The notes under the pieces are model-generated. The model had not been told where the DNA came from and did no database searches. It saw nothing but the letters and a program-made list of their open reading frames with translations. This document shows positions 9,158-17,916 of a DNA stretch of 64,000 bases, in pieces. Source of the stretch: Sphingomonas donggukensis (GTDB lineage Bacteria > Pseudomonadota > Alphaproteobacteria > Sphingomonadales > Sphingomonadaceae); assembly GCF_023674425.1 (NCBI RefSeq), contig NZ_CP098401.1, forward strand, positions 682,001-746,000, written 5' to 3'. The position numbers and the translations under genes are program-made. The first letter of the stretch is position 1. Each line of letters opens with the position of its first letter.

Positions 9158-10756
9158 TCAGTGAAGATCGACCGGCGGCGCCTTTTCGCCGGGAGTGGGC
9201 CGGGGCGGGCGTTTCAGGAAGAACACCAGCGGCACCGACGCCGCGGTGATGATCGCCATCACCCAGAAATCGTCGAGATAGGCAATCATCGCCGCCTGTC
9301 GGTTCACCTCGGCATCCAGCATCGACAGCACCGTGTCCGCCGCTGCCCCGAATCGCTGGAGCATCGACACGTCGTAGCCCGCCAGCGCCTCCGCATTGAT
9401 GTGCGGCGACAGGTCGGCATGGCTGGTCTGGACGTTGCGCGCCAGCAGCGCGGTGACGCCGGAAATGCCGACCGACGCGCCGATGTTGCGCATCAGGTTC
9501 ATCAGCGACGATCCCTCGGTGCGGTAATGCGGCGGCAGCGTCGCGAACGCCATCGCGTTCAGCGGCATGAAGACGAGGCCGAGGCCGATGCCCTGGATCA
9601 GGCCGGAGATCACGAACTGGTTCGCACCCATCATGATCGTCCAGCTCGTCATCTCCCACAGCGAAAAGGCGGCGATGGTGAAGCCGACACCGACCAGGAT
9701 GCGCGGATCGAACCCGCGCTGGGTCAGCTGCGCGGCGACGAACATGCTGGCGACGACGCCAAGCCCGCGCGGCATCAGCAGCAAGCCAGTGTCGAGCACG
9801 GGGTAGCCGAAGATACGCTGCAACATCGGCGGCAACAGTGCCATCGTCGCCATCATCACCAGGCCCACGACCAGCATGAAGCCAAGACCCGTAACCAGAT
9901 TGCGATTCTTGAACAGGTCGCGGTCGAACATCGGCTTCTTCGCGGTGAACAGGTGGACGACGAACATCCACAGCGCGATGGCCGCGACCAGCCCCTCGAT
10001 CACGACCTCGGTCGACGAAAACCAGTCCTCGCTCAACCCCCGATCGAGCATCAGCTGGAGCGCGGCGATACCGATCGCGAGCAGCGAAAAGCCGATCAGG
10101 TCGAAGCTGCGGCGGGTGATCTTGCGCGACGGCAGCAGCGCCCACAGCACCGCGAAACAGAACACGCCGAGCGGCAGGTTCACGTAGAAAACCCAGCGCC
10201 AGTTGTAGCTCTCGGTCAGCCAGCCACCGATGACCGGCCCCAGGATCGGGCCGACCATGATGCCCATGCCCCAGATCGCCATCGCCTTGCCCTGACGTTC
10301 GGGCGGATTGATGTCGAGCATCACCGTCTGGCTGAGCGGATTCATGAAGGCCGCGCTGACGCCCTGAAGTACGCGGAAGATCACCATCTGGGTCAAATTT
10401 GCCGACAGCCCGCACAGCGCCGAGGATACGACGAACCCCGCGACCGACCACAGGAACAGGTTTCGGCTGCCGATACGGTCGGCGAGCCAACCGGTGATCG
10501 GGATCGCGATGGCCGATGCGACGATGTAGCTCGTCAGCACCCAAGTGACGGTATCCGCGGTCGCGCCAAGCGCCGTCTGCATGTGCGGAAGCGCGACGTT
10601 CGCGATCGTGCTGTCGAGGATCTGCATGATCGTCGCCAGCATGACGCCGATCGTGAGCAGCGGGCGGTTGGTGGTTGCAAGTGCCGCGACGCCTGAGTGC
10701 GGGACGGCAGCCGTCGCAGCGGGCGGACCGCCGCGGGCCGTGGCGGCGCTCGCCAC
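9158..10756 (-). CDS. emrB: DHA2-family drug:H+ antiporter, EmrB-like
   Basis: A 532-residue major facilitator with about fourteen membrane segments, the DHA2 layout of EmrB/QacA. Motif A appears as GWLADRIGSRNLFLW after the second segment and motif C-type glycines in GPILGPVIGGWLTE. It pumps hydrophobic drugs together with the membrane fusion protein encoded just upstream and, by analogy with E. coli EmrAB-TolC, an outer-membrane channel that is not in this window. The start is GTG at 10756, five bases beyond the emrA stop, with GGGGGA upstream. The frame extends to 11047 but that part is emrA. It forms an operon with marR and emrA. Confidence 0.9.
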   Translation of the reverse strand: MASAATARGGPPAATAAVPHSGVAALATTNRPLLTIGVMLATIMQILDSTIANVALPHMQTALGATADTVTWVLTSYIVASAIAIPITGWLADRIGSRNLFLWSVAGFVVSSALCGLSANLTQMVIFRVLQGVSAAFMNPLSQTVMLDINPPERQGKAMAIWGMGIMVGPILGPVIGGWLTESYNWRWVFYVNLPLGVFCFAVLWALLPSRKITRRSFDLIGFSLLAIGIAALQLMLDRGLSEDWFSSTEVVIEGLVAAIALWMFVVHLFTAKKPMFDRDLFKNRNLVTGLGFMLVVGLVMMATMALLPPMLQRIFGYPVLDTGLLLMPRGLGVVASMFVAAQLTQRGFDPRILVGVGFTIAAFSLWEMTSWTIMMGANQFVISGLIQGIGLGLVFMPLNAMAFATLPPHYRTEGSSLMNLMRNIGASVGISGVTALLARNVQTSHADLSPHINAEALAGYDVSMLQRFGAAADTVLSMLDAEVNRQAAMIAYLDDFWVMAIITAASVPLVFFLKRPPRPTPGEKAPPVDLH

Positions 10757-10758
10757 GC

Positions 10759-11832
10759 TCAGTTCCCCCGGATGTCTACGCGCACGTCGGCGCTCAGGCC
10801 GGCGATCAGCTGGCGCGGGCTCTTCTCGTCGATGGCGATGCGGACCGGCACGCGCTGGGTCACCTTCACCCAGTTGCCGTTGGCGTTCTGGGCGGGAAGG
10901 ACCGAGAACTCGCTGCCGGTGCCGGCGCCGATCGAGGCGACGTGCCCCTTCAGATGCAGCCCGGGATAAGCGTCGAAGCTGACCTCGGCGGCTTGCCCAA
11001 CGCGCATCTTGTTCAGGTCGGTTTCCTTGAAATTCGCTTCCACCCAAGACCGACTGTCGGCGACGATGGTGACCGCGGGCAGGCCGCTGACCATCATCTG
11101 CCCGACCTGCAGACGATCGGCCTGGCTGATCTGGCCGCCGACCGGCGCGCGGACTTCGGTGCGCGACAGGTCGAGCTGCGCCTTCGATCGCGCCACCTGC
11201 GCGGCGGCGATCTGCGGGTTCTGTCCGGGGACGGCGGAACCGGTCGCGAGCTTCGCGCGCGCCTCGGCAGCGGACGCCTCTGCACTCTGGAGCGCGGCGC
11301 GGGCCTGCTGAAGGCCATGCTGCGACTGCTGAAGGCGTGCGCGCGTCGTGAAGCCACGCTTCATCAGCTCGGCCTGACGCGCGTAATCCTCCTGCGCAGC
11401 GGCGATCTGGTCGCGCGCTGCGACGATGTCGGCACCCGTGCCCTGGTAGCTGGTCTGAAGCGTCTGCACCGCGACCTGCGCGCCCGCGATCTGCGCATTC
11501 GCCTGGGCGACGGCGATCCGATAGGGGTCGGGATCGATGCGGAACAGCAGGTCGCCGGCGCGTACGATCTGGTTTTCCTTCACGTTCACCGCGACGATCC
11601 GTCCGGCGACGTCGCTCGCGACCGACACCTTGTCCTGAGAGACATACGCGTTGTCGGTCGACACGAACCGGCCCGACGTCGCCCAGAAATAGCCGGCCAT
11701 CGCGATGATGATGAGGGGGACGCCGAACATCAGCAGCGGGCGAAGCCAGCGGCGTGGCTTCTTTCCAGCGGCAGTCTCGACCACGATCGGATCGGCGGTC
11801 GCGGTATCGATGCGGGGGTCGGCGTCAGCCAT
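10759..11832 (-). CDS. emrA: HlyD/EmrA-family membrane fusion protein
   Basis: A periplasmic adaptor of 357 residues for the EmrB transporter. It has a short cytoplasmic N-terminus, one membrane anchor (PLLMFGVPLIIIAMAGYFWA), a lipoyl half-domain (VAGRIVAVNVKENQIVRAGD), a long alanine/glutamine-rich coiled-coil hairpin with ARDQIAAAQEDYARQ and ARAALQSAEASAAEARAK, and the second lipoyl half (RTEVRAPVGGQIS) plus beta barrel. Start ATG 11832 lies inside the end of the marR reading frame (8-base overlap, ATGGCTGA), so translation is probably coupled. Confidence 0.92.
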   Translation of the reverse strand: MADADPRIDTATADPIVVETAAGKKPRRWLRPLLMFGVPLIIIAMAGYFWATSGRFVSTDNAYVSQDKVSVASDVAGRIVAVNVKENQIVRAGDLLFRIDPDPYRIAVAQANAQIAGAQVAVQTLQTSYQGTGADIVAARDQIAAAQEDYARQAELMKRGFTTRARLQQSQHGLQQARAALQSAEASAAEARAKLATGSAVPGQNPQIAAAQVARSKAQLDLSRTEVRAPVGGQISQADRLQVGQMMVSGLPAVTIVADSRSWVEANFKETDLNKMRVGQAAEVSFDAYPGLHLKGHVASIGAGTGSEFSVLPAQNANGNWVKVTQRVPVRIAIDEKSPRQLIAGLSADVRVDIRGN

Positions 11833-12283
11833 GCGCGGTCTCGTTGGCAAGATGGGGGGTGGTGTCGGGGGTGAGCAGGTTTTCGCGGATACGCTCGAGC
11901 GAGGCGAAGAGTTGCGCGCGGCCCGCGGCGTCGATGCCGTCGAAGGCGGCCTCGAACATCTCATCGGCATAGCTGCGCAGTTTCTCGAGCACCGGCTTCG
12001 CATCTTCCGTCAGGAAGATCTGCCACGCGCGGCGATCGGCGGGATCGCGGCGGCGCTCGACCAGCTTCGATTCCTCCAGCCGGTCGATCATGCGGCACAG
12101 GGTGATCGGCTCGACTTCCAGCAACTCGGCGAGCCCGCCCTGATTGATGCCCTCGTGGCGGGACAGGGTGACGAGCGTCTTCCACTGGGCGCGGGTGGCG
12201 CCGACGCGGCGCGCACGCTCGTCGAAACGGCGCCGCATGAGGCGCGAGACGTCGCTGATGAGGAAGCCAAGGCTGTCGGTCAT
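11825..12283 (-). CDS. MarR family transcriptional regulator of the emrAB operon
   Basis: A regulator of 152 residues. The winged helix-turn-helix is clear: QGGLAELLEVEPITLCRMIDRLEESKLVERRRDP followed by the wing DRRAWQIFLTEDAK. The dimerisation helices flank it. It heads the marR-emrA-emrB operon, so it most likely represses its own operon and is released by a pump substrate. A perfect 14-bp palindrome lies 13 bases upstream of the ATG at 12283. No ribosome site precedes this ATG or the ATG at 12292; the message may start at or near the initiation codon. A longer frame to 12331 would translate the palindrome itself and is unlikely. Confidence 0.9.
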   Translation of the reverse strand: MTDSLGFLISDVSRLMRRRFDERARRVGATRAQWKTLVTLSRHEGINQGGLAELLEVEPITLCRMIDRLEESKLVERRRDPADRRAWQIFLTEDAKPVLEKLRSYADEMFEAAFDGIDAAGRAQLFASLERIRENLLTPDTTPHLANETAHG

Positions 12284-12295
12284 GCGCTGCATATA

Positions 12296-12309
12296 ATAAG
12301 CATGCTTAT
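12296..12309. promoter_or_regulatory. Palindromic MarR-type operator
   Basis: ATAAGCATGCTTAT is a perfect 14-bp palindrome in an otherwise GC-rich region. It lies just upstream of marR and between marR and the divergent GFA gene. TATAAT at 12292-12297 on the plus strand, and TATTAT on the minus strand, overlap it. MarR dimers bind such short palindromes, so this is the probable autoregulatory operator. Promoter -35 elements are not obvious on either strand. Confidence 0.7.
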
Positions 12310-12366
12310 GGATAGCCAGCGGAACCAACATGCGCGTCGTGCAATCGTCATTGCAGGAGGTGGACG

Positions 12367-12810
12367 ATGGCTGACACGATGACCGGCGGGTGTTTCTGCG
12401 GCGCCAAACGCTATACGGCGACCGTGGCAGACGACGACGCCTACCTGTGCCACTGCCGCATGTGCCAGCGCATCAGCGGCAACGTCTCGCTGGCGTTCAA
12501 GGGCATGAAGCAGGCCGATGTCTGCTGGCAGACGTCGCCCGATTATTTCGAGTCTTCCCCGATCGCGCGGCGCGGACATTGCGCCACGTGCGGGACCACG
12601 CTGACCTTCGAATTTCCCGACAGCGACACGATGGACCTGACGGTGGCGAGTTCCGATGAGCCCGCGCGTTTCGTGCCGCGTCACAATTATGCGGTCGAAA
12701 GCTGGCACGAAGCTTGGCTGGACGTGCGCGACCTGCCCGCTATGCGAAGCGACGAGAATCCCAATGTCGTCGAAAGGTGGATGAAGGCCTGTGGCAAGCT
12801 CCCCGACTGA
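12367..12810 (+). CDS. GFA/CENP-V family zinc protein
   Basis: A 147-residue protein of the glutathione-dependent formaldehyde-activating (GFA) superfamily. The zinc-binding cysteines are all present: GGCFCGAKRY, CHCRMCQR and GHCATCGTTL. The family includes S-(hydroxymethyl)glutathione synthase, but most members are uncharacterised and should not be called formaldehyde enzymes without evidence. A strong ribosome site, GGAGG, precedes the ATG. It is divergent from marR, so the palindrome could affect it too. Its end overlaps the start of the next gene by 20 bases. Confidence 0.88.
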   Translation: MADTMTGGCFCGAKRYTATVADDDAYLCHCRMCQRISGNVSLAFKGMKQADVCWQTSPDYFESSPIARRGHCATCGTTLTFEFPDSDTMDLTVASSDEPARFVPRHNYAVESWHEAWLDVRDLPAMRSDENPNVVERWMKACGKLPD

Positions 12811-13561
12811 ATCGTCGCCCGCGCAATTCTTCGAGAGTTTCGACGGCGAGCGGCTGGCCTATTACGAGATGGGAGAAGGTCGAGCAGTCGTCCTGATCCA
12901 CGGCTATTTCAGCGACGCCGACACCAACTGGATCAAATACGGCCACGCCGCGGTGATCGCCGCCAAGGGCTTCCGCGTCCTCATGCCCGATTTGCGCGCG
13001 CACGGCGCGAGCGCCCGCCCGCACGATCCCGCCGCGTACCCGCCCGACGCGCTGACCCGCGACGGCCACGCGCTCGTCGCGCATCTGGGGCTGACCGACT
13101 ATGATCTGGGCGGCTATTCGCTCGGCGCGCGGACGGTGTCGCGGATGCTGGCGACGGGCGCGACGCCGCGGCGGATCGTCTTTTCTGGCATGGGGCTCGA
13201 CGGGCTTGTGGATACCGGGCGCCGGGCGGGGCATTTCCGGCATGTCCTCACCAACCTCGGCCAGCACGAACGCGGATCGGGCGCGTGGATGGCAGAGGCG
13301 TTTTTGAAAACGACCGGCGGCGATCCGGTCGCGTTGCTCGGCATCCTCGACACGTTCGTCGACACGCCGCTCGACACGGTGCGCGGGTTCGTTCAGCCGG
13401 CGCTGGTCGTCAACGGCGTGGACGACGACGACAACGGCTCGGCCGCGGCGCTGGCGGAGGCGCTGCCCGATGCCCGCTATGTCGAGACGCCGGGCAACCA
13501 CATGAGCGCGGTGGTGAAGCCCGAGCTTGGCCGCGCGATCGCGGACTTTCTCGCGGCTTGA
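12791..13561 (+). CDS. Alpha/beta hydrolase
   Basis: A 256-residue alpha/beta-hydrolase-fold enzyme. The oxyanion-hole segment VVLIHGYFSD and the nucleophile elbow GGYSLGAR (Ser in G-x-S-x-G) are clear; the acid is probably in VNGVDDDD, and the catalytic histidine is in GNHMSAV. It starts with GTG 12791 inside the preceding GFA gene. The substrate is unknown; such proteins hydrolyse esters, lactones or C-C bonds. Co-translation with a GFA protein might hint at thioester chemistry, but that is speculation. Confidence 0.85.
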   Translation: MASSPTESSPAQFFESFDGERLAYYEMGEGRAVVLIHGYFSDADTNWIKYGHAAVIAAKGFRVLMPDLRAHGASARPHDPAAYPPDALTRDGHALVAHLGLTDYDLGGYSLGARTVSRMLATGATPRRIVFSGMGLDGLVDTGRRAGHFRHVLTNLGQHERGSGAWMAEAFLKTTGGDPVALLGILDTFVDTPLDTVRGFVQPALVVNGVDDDDNGSAAALAEALPDARYVETPGNHMSAVVKPELGRAIADFLAA

Positions 13562-13623
13562 CCGGGGGCGGGGGCGAGCGCAGTCTCGGTGTCATCACAG
13601 TTCGCTTTCCCGAGGAAAACTCC

Positions 13624-15450
13624 ATGATCCGCAACCGTCTCTCGCTCGCGGCGCTCGCGTGCGCGCTCGCCGCGTCGCCCGCCGCGGCCCAGACCGCCAG
13701 GCAAACCGCAGCGCCGACCGCTGCCGACGCCGACAAGTTCGTCGCCGACGTCGAGAAATACATGGCCGTGCGCGGGGTCGATTCGGCGCGCATCCAGTGG
13801 GTCAACGCGACCTACATCACCGACGACACCGACGCGCTTGTCGCCAAGGATTCGGCGGAGCTGACCGATCTGCAGGTCCGCTATGCGCTGGACGCCGCGA
13901 AGTTCCAGAAGGCGCCGGGCCTGTCGCCCGACACGAAGCGCAAGCTCGACCTGCTGCGCGGATCGATCACGCTGCCCGCACCGACGACCGCCGGCGCTTC
14001 GACTGCGCTCGCCGAGGCATCGACGCGGATGACCTCGCTCTACGGCAAGGGCAAGGGCACGCTCGACGGCAAGCCAATCAACGGCAGCGATATCGAAGCG
14101 GCGATGGGCACCACTCGCGACCCCGCCAAGCTGAAGGAGATGTGGGTCAGCTGGCACGACAATGTCGGCGCGCCGATGCGCAAGGACTATGCGACGATGG
14201 CCGGCATCGCCAACAAGGGCGCGGTCGAGCTGGGCTACAGCGACGTCGGCGCGATGTGGCGTTCGGGCTACGACATGCCGCCCGCCGAATTCGCCGCGCT
14301 GACCGACAAGCTCTGGAAGGAGGTCGAGCCGCTCTACCTCGCGCTCCACACCTACACCCGCTGGAAGCTCAACGAGAAGTACGGTGACGCCGTTCAGGCG
14401 AAAACCGGTCCGATCCGCGCCGACCTGCTCGGCAACATGTGGGCGCAGGAATGGGGCAACATCTACGACATCGTCGCGCCCAAGGGGGCGGGCGACTTGG
14501 GCTTCGACACCGGCGACCTGCTGACCGCCAAGGGCTATGACGCGCGCAAGATGGTGAAGGCGGGCGAGGGCTTCTACTCGTCGCTCGGCATGGCGCCGCT
14601 GCCGACGAGCTTCTGGGAGCGCAGCCAGTTCACCAAGCCTGCCGACCGCGAAGTCGTGTGCCATGCCTCGGCCTGGGACGTCGATAACAAGGATGATCTG
14701 CGCATCAAGATGTGCATCAAGGTGAACGGCGACGATTTCGTCACCATCCACCACGAACTCGGCCACAATTACTATCAGCGCGCGTACAATACGCAGCCGT
14801 ATCTGTATCTGAACGGCGCCAACGACGGCTTCCACGAAGCCATCGGCGATTTCGTCGCGCTGTCGATCACGCCCGATTACCTCGTGCAGATCGGCCTGCT
14901 CGACAAGGCGAAGGTGCCGAGCGCGGACAAGGATATCGGGCTGCTGTTGCGGCAGGCGATGGACAAGGTCGCGTTCCTGCCGTTCGGCCTGCTGATGGAC
15001 AAGTGGCGCTGGCGCGTCTTCGACGGCAGCATCAAGCCAGAGAATTACGAGGCCGGCTGGAACGCGCTGCGCCTGCAATATCAGGGCGTGGTGCCGCCGG
15101 TCGCGCGCGACGAGACGAAGTTCGATCCGGGCGCGAAATACCACATTCCGGCGGGCGTGCCCTACACGCGCTATTTCCTGGCGCGTCTGCTGCAGTTCCA
15201 GTTCTATCAGGCGGCGTGCAAGCAGGCCGGCTGGAAGGGGCCGCTCCACCGCTGCTCGTTCTACGGCAACAAGGCGGTCGGCGCGAAGCTGGATGCCATG
15301 CTGAAGATGGGCCAGTCCAAGCCGTGGCCGGATGCGCTGCAGGCGTTCACCGGCACGCGCGAGATGTCGGGCAAGGCGCTGGTCGAATATTTCGCGCCGC
15401 TGAAGACGTGGCTCGACCAGCAGAACAAGGGCAAGCCGCAGGGCTGGTGA
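13624..15450 (+). CDS. M2 family metallopeptidase (ACE-like peptidyl-dipeptidase)
   Basis: A 608-residue secreted zinc peptidase related to angiotensin-converting enzyme, which removes C-terminal dipeptides. It has a signal peptide (residues 1-22, cleaved after AAAQ), then an all-helical body. The zinc site is HELGH (H377, E378, H381) with the third ligand E405 in FHEAIGDF, the 23-residue spacing of family M2. The conserved CHASAWD segment precedes the site. Start ATG 13624 follows GAGGAAAACTCC; the frame is open further upstream but only as a shadow of the hydrolase gene. It likely acts in the periplasm on peptide nutrients. Confidence 0.93.
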   Translation: MIRNRLSLAALACALAASPAAAQTARQTAAPTAADADKFVADVEKYMAVRGVDSARIQWVNATYITDDTDALVAKDSAELTDLQVRYALDAAKFQKAPGLSPDTKRKLDLLRGSITLPAPTTAGASTALAEASTRMTSLYGKGKGTLDGKPINGSDIEAAMGTTRDPAKLKEMWVSWHDNVGAPMRKDYATMAGIANKGAVELGYSDVGAMWRSGYDMPPAEFAALTDKLWKEVEPLYLALHTYTRWKLNEKYGDAVQAKTGPIRADLLGNMWAQEWGNIYDIVAPKGAGDLGFDTGDLLTAKGYDARKMVKAGEGFYSSLGMAPLPTSFWERSQFTKPADREVVCHASAWDVDNKDDLRIKMCIKVNGDDFVTIHHELGHNYYQRAYNTQPYLYLNGANDGFHEAIGDFVALSITPDYLVQIGLLDKAKVPSADKDIGLLLRQAMDKVAFLPFGLLMDKWRWRVFDGSIKPENYEAGWNALRLQYQGVVPPVARDETKFDPGAKYHIPAGVPYTRYFLARLLQFQFYQAACKQAGWKGPLHRCSFYGNKAVGAKLDAMLKMGQSKPWPDALQAFTGTREMSGKALVEYFAPLKTWLDQQNKGKPQGW

Positions 15451-15458
15451 GGGTGCAG

Positions 15459-15481
15459 GGGGCGAGCGTGCGGCTCGCCCC
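15459..15481 (+). terminator. Hairpin after the M2 peptidase gene
   Basis: GGGGCGAGC pairs perfectly with GCTCGCCCC around a five-base loop, nine bases after the stop codon of the M2 peptidase gene. Only two T residues follow, so if it ends transcription it does so without a proper U tract. Confidence 0.5.
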
Positions 15482-15754
15482 TTGGCCGCTCGTGCGCCCG
15501 CGTAGGTTTGGGGGCCGTGTCGCGAGCGGTGACGTATGGGGCTCTGGGCTCCCGCCTGCGCGGGAGCAAGGGCGGCCGGGGCGCTATTGTCTCGGCCATT
15601 ACTGCAAGAACGCAGCGCGAGTGGCGCCCCTGCTAGAGCGCCCCCCGTGTTCCCGCGAAGGCGGGAGCCCAGGGTCGCAGGCGGTGACGTTTGGGGCACT
15701 AGGTTCCCGCCTCCGCGGGAGCACCTTGAAGGTGGAGCAGGCGCCCCTGAACGA
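15482..15754. repeat. Gene-free stretch with clustered palindromic repeats, family B
   Basis: This region between convergent genes codes for nothing I can support. It holds two direct copies of a 47-base unit, 15522-15568 and 15677-15723, identical at about 40 of 47 positions. Each ends in a TCCCGCC..GCGGGA hairpin. A third, inverted partial copy (CCCGCGAAGGCGGGAGCCCAG) is at about 15650-15672. Such units are common as dispersed extragenic palindromes in sphingomonads, as far as I recall. Confidence 0.7.
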
Positions 15755-16276
15755 TCAGTCTTTGCGCTCCGACGCCGTATCCGGTCCGCCCGCCTTTCCC
15801 GGCGCATCCGGATTGCCGTCGCGGACTGCGTAGAGGATGCCGCCGATCGCTGCGCCGATCGCGGCGGCGCCGGCGAGGATCGCGGTGAAGAAATTGCGGT
15901 CGCCCATCTTCTCACGGGTGTCGCTGACCAGCTTGGCGGGCGCGGAATCGGCGACGGCCTTGGCGGCGTTGGTCGTGCGCTGCGCTACCGAGCGCCGCGC
16001 GGTGGTCGCGGTCGCCTTCAGCGAATGCGCGGTCGTGGGCGCCGCGCGCTTCGGCGCCGCGGCACGGGTCGCGGGCTTCTTCGCCGCCGTCGTGCGCTTG
16101 GCCGGAGCCTTGCGCGCCGTCGCGGGCTTCGTTGCCGCGGGCTTTGCCGTAGCGGGCGCCGCCGGAGCCGTTGCACCCTCCGCCTTGGGCGGGGTCGCGC
16201 GCGACGATTTGCGCTGGGTCGTTGCGGCCTTGCGGCGGGGCGGCGTCGGGGTCGGCGTCTTGGGCGGCTGGGCCAT
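15755..16276 (-). CDS. Lys/Ala/Pro-rich protein with C-terminal membrane segment
   Basis: A 173-residue protein. Residues 1 to about 85 are an Ala-, Lys-, Pro-, Thr-rich basic region with histone-H1-like repeats such as KPATARKAPAKRTTAAKK. A helical stretch follows, then one hydrophobic segment (FFTAILAGAAAIGAAIGGILYAV), then a short acidic tail. I chose ATG 16276, which has GGAG seven bases upstream; an ATG six bases earlier is too close to it. The basic region could bind nucleic acid or other polyanions at the membrane. Similar composition is seen in the gene at 17917, on the other side of amn. The function is unknown. Confidence 0.7.
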   Translation of the reverse strand: MAQPPKTPTPTPPRRKAATTQRKSSRATPPKAEGATAPAAPATAKPAATKPATARKAPAKRTTAAKKPATRAAAPKRAAPTTAHSLKATATTARRSVAQRTTNAAKAVADSAPAKLVSDTREKMGDRNFFTAILAGAAAIGAAIGGILYAVRDGNPDAPGKAGGPDTASERKD

Positions 16277-16368
16277 CGTCATGCTCCGAATCGAAAATTC
16301 GTTTCGCAAGCAAATCGTCTGGCGTGCGAAAGGGTTCCGCCGCGCCCGCAATCAGCCGCCCGCAAGCC

Positions 16369-17808
16369 TTACCGGAACGGCGGCTCGCTGAACGCGCGCA
16401 GCTTGCGGCTGTGCAGTTTCGGCCCCTCACGCCGCAATTCCTCGCAGGTTTCGATGCCGATTCGCATATGCTCGTTGATCGCGCGTTCGTAGAAGCGGTT
16501 GGCCTGGCCGGGCAGCTTCAACTCGCCGTGAAGCGGCTTGTCCGACACGCACAGCAACGTGCCGTAGGGAACGCGGAAGCGATAGCCCTGCGCGGCGATC
16601 GTCGCCGATTCCATGTCGATGCCGACCGCACGGCTGAGCGAGAAGCGCAGCGCCGACTGCGAATAACGCAGTTCCCAGTTGCGATCGTCGGTGGTGACAA
16701 TCGTACCGGTACGCAGGCGGCGTTTCAGCTCCTCGCCCGACTGGCCCGACACCGTCGCGGCAGCCTTCGCCATCGCGACCTGAACCTCGGCGATCGCGGG
16801 CACCGGGATTTCCGGCGGCAGCACGTCGTCCAGCACATGATCGTCGCGCAGGTACGCGTGGGCGAGGACGTAGTCGCCGATGCGCTGCGACGGACGCAGG
16901 CCACCGCAATGCCCGATCATCAGCCACGCCTCTGGCCGCATGACGGCCAGATGGTCGCAGATCGTCTTGGCGTTGGAGGGGCCGACGCCGATGTTGACCA
17001 GCGTGATGCCGGTGCCGTCCTCCGCCATCAGGTGATAGGCCGGCATCTGGTGCCGACGCCACGCGCTGTTGTCACCGGCGATCCGGTCGACCTCATCGGG
17101 CGAGGTGATGACAATCCCGCCCGCGCCCGAGAGCCCGGTGAAGCGCGACCCCGGCGTCAGCTGCGACGCGCCCCAACGGACGAATTCATCGACGTAGCGG
17201 TGGTAGTTCGTGAACAGCACGTATCGCTGGCAATGCTCCGGCGGCGTGCCCGTATAGTGCCGCAGGCGCGCGAGGCTGAAGTCGGTGCGCAAGCCATCGA
17301 ACAGCGCCAGCGGGCGGATGCCGTCGACCGATTCCCATTTGCCGTCGGCGATCTCGTCCCCAATGTGGGCGAGCTCGGTTGCGGGGAAATGCCGCGCGAG
17401 GTCGAGCGCCGACACTTCGTCGAGCGCCAGCGCGTGGCCGGGATCGAGCACGTAGGGGAAAGGGATTTCCTGACGTCCCTCGGAAGCGCGAACCTCGACG
17501 TCGTAATCCTCGATCAGCAGGTCGAGCTGCTCGATCAGATAGTCGGCGAACATGCTCGGCTTCGTCACGCTGATGGCATATTCGCCCGGCGTCACCAGCC
17601 GCCCGAAAGAGCGGAGCGGCGCGGGTTTGTCGATGCCTGCACGGAAAGTGAGGCGGATTTCGGGGTAGGCGAACGATCCGTCGAACCGGCTTTCGGCGGG
17701 CGGCGGCGTGCCGTCGGTCAGATACTGGGTCAGCGCCGATTTGAGGCGGGCGACCGAGGCGAGATAAAGGCGATCGAGTTCGGCGACGATGTCGGAAGCG
17801 TTGGTCAT
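16369..17808 (-). CDS. amn: AMP nucleosidase
   Basis: A 479-residue cytoplasmic enzyme that splits AMP into adenine and ribose 5-phosphate. The N-terminal half is the Amn-specific regulatory domain (SFGRLVTPGEYAISVTKP). The C-terminal half is the phosphorylase-fold catalytic domain, with INIGVG-like ITLVNIGVGPSNAKT, WLMIGHCGGLRPSQRIGDYVLA, and the purine/ribose site VGIDMESATIAAQGYRFRVPYGTLLCVSDKP. The length fits the family. The product adenine could be used by the deaminase at 43.8 kb. The gene is monocistronic in appearance, flanked by two basic-tailed membrane protein genes in the same orientation. Confidence 0.94.
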   Translation of the reverse strand: MTNASDIVAELDRLYLASVARLKSALTQYLTDGTPPPAESRFDGSFAYPEIRLTFRAGIDKPAPLRSFGRLVTPGEYAISVTKPSMFADYLIEQLDLLIEDYDVEVRASEGRQEIPFPYVLDPGHALALDEVSALDLARHFPATELAHIGDEIADGKWESVDGIRPLALFDGLRTDFSLARLRHYTGTPPEHCQRYVLFTNYHRYVDEFVRWGASQLTPGSRFTGLSGAGGIVITSPDEVDRIAGDNSAWRRHQMPAYHLMAEDGTGITLVNIGVGPSNAKTICDHLAVMRPEAWLMIGHCGGLRPSQRIGDYVLAHAYLRDDHVLDDVLPPEIPVPAIAEVQVAMAKAAATVSGQSGEELKRRLRTGTIVTTDDRNWELRYSQSALRFSLSRAVGIDMESATIAAQGYRFRVPYGTLLCVSDKPLHGELKLPGQANRFYERAINEHMRIGIETCEELRREGPKLHSRKLRAFSEPPFR

Positions 17809-17880
17809 CTACGGGGGGTAGGGCGACATCGTTACGCTGGCAAGACTCCCGCGGGCTGCGCGCAGGCTCTTGCAAGAAAG

Positions 17881-17908
17881 CGGCGCCGGACGATCACGCC
17901 CGGCGCCG
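17881..17908 (-). terminator. Hairpin after the gene at 17917-18231
   Basis: CGGCGCCGG and CCGGCGCCG form a perfect nine-pair stem with a ten-base loop, eight bases past the stop codon on the minus strand. CTTTCTTG follows, a weak T-rich tail consistent with an intrinsic terminator. Confidence 0.6.
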
Positions 17909-17916
17909 TTCGGGAT

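Noticed and set aside
13477..15915. Minus-strand frame of 812 codons opposite the M2 peptidase
   Set aside because: It has an Arg/Asp/Gln-rich composition typical of antisense shadows and crosses the repeat-rich gap. The plus strand has the complete zinc peptidase.
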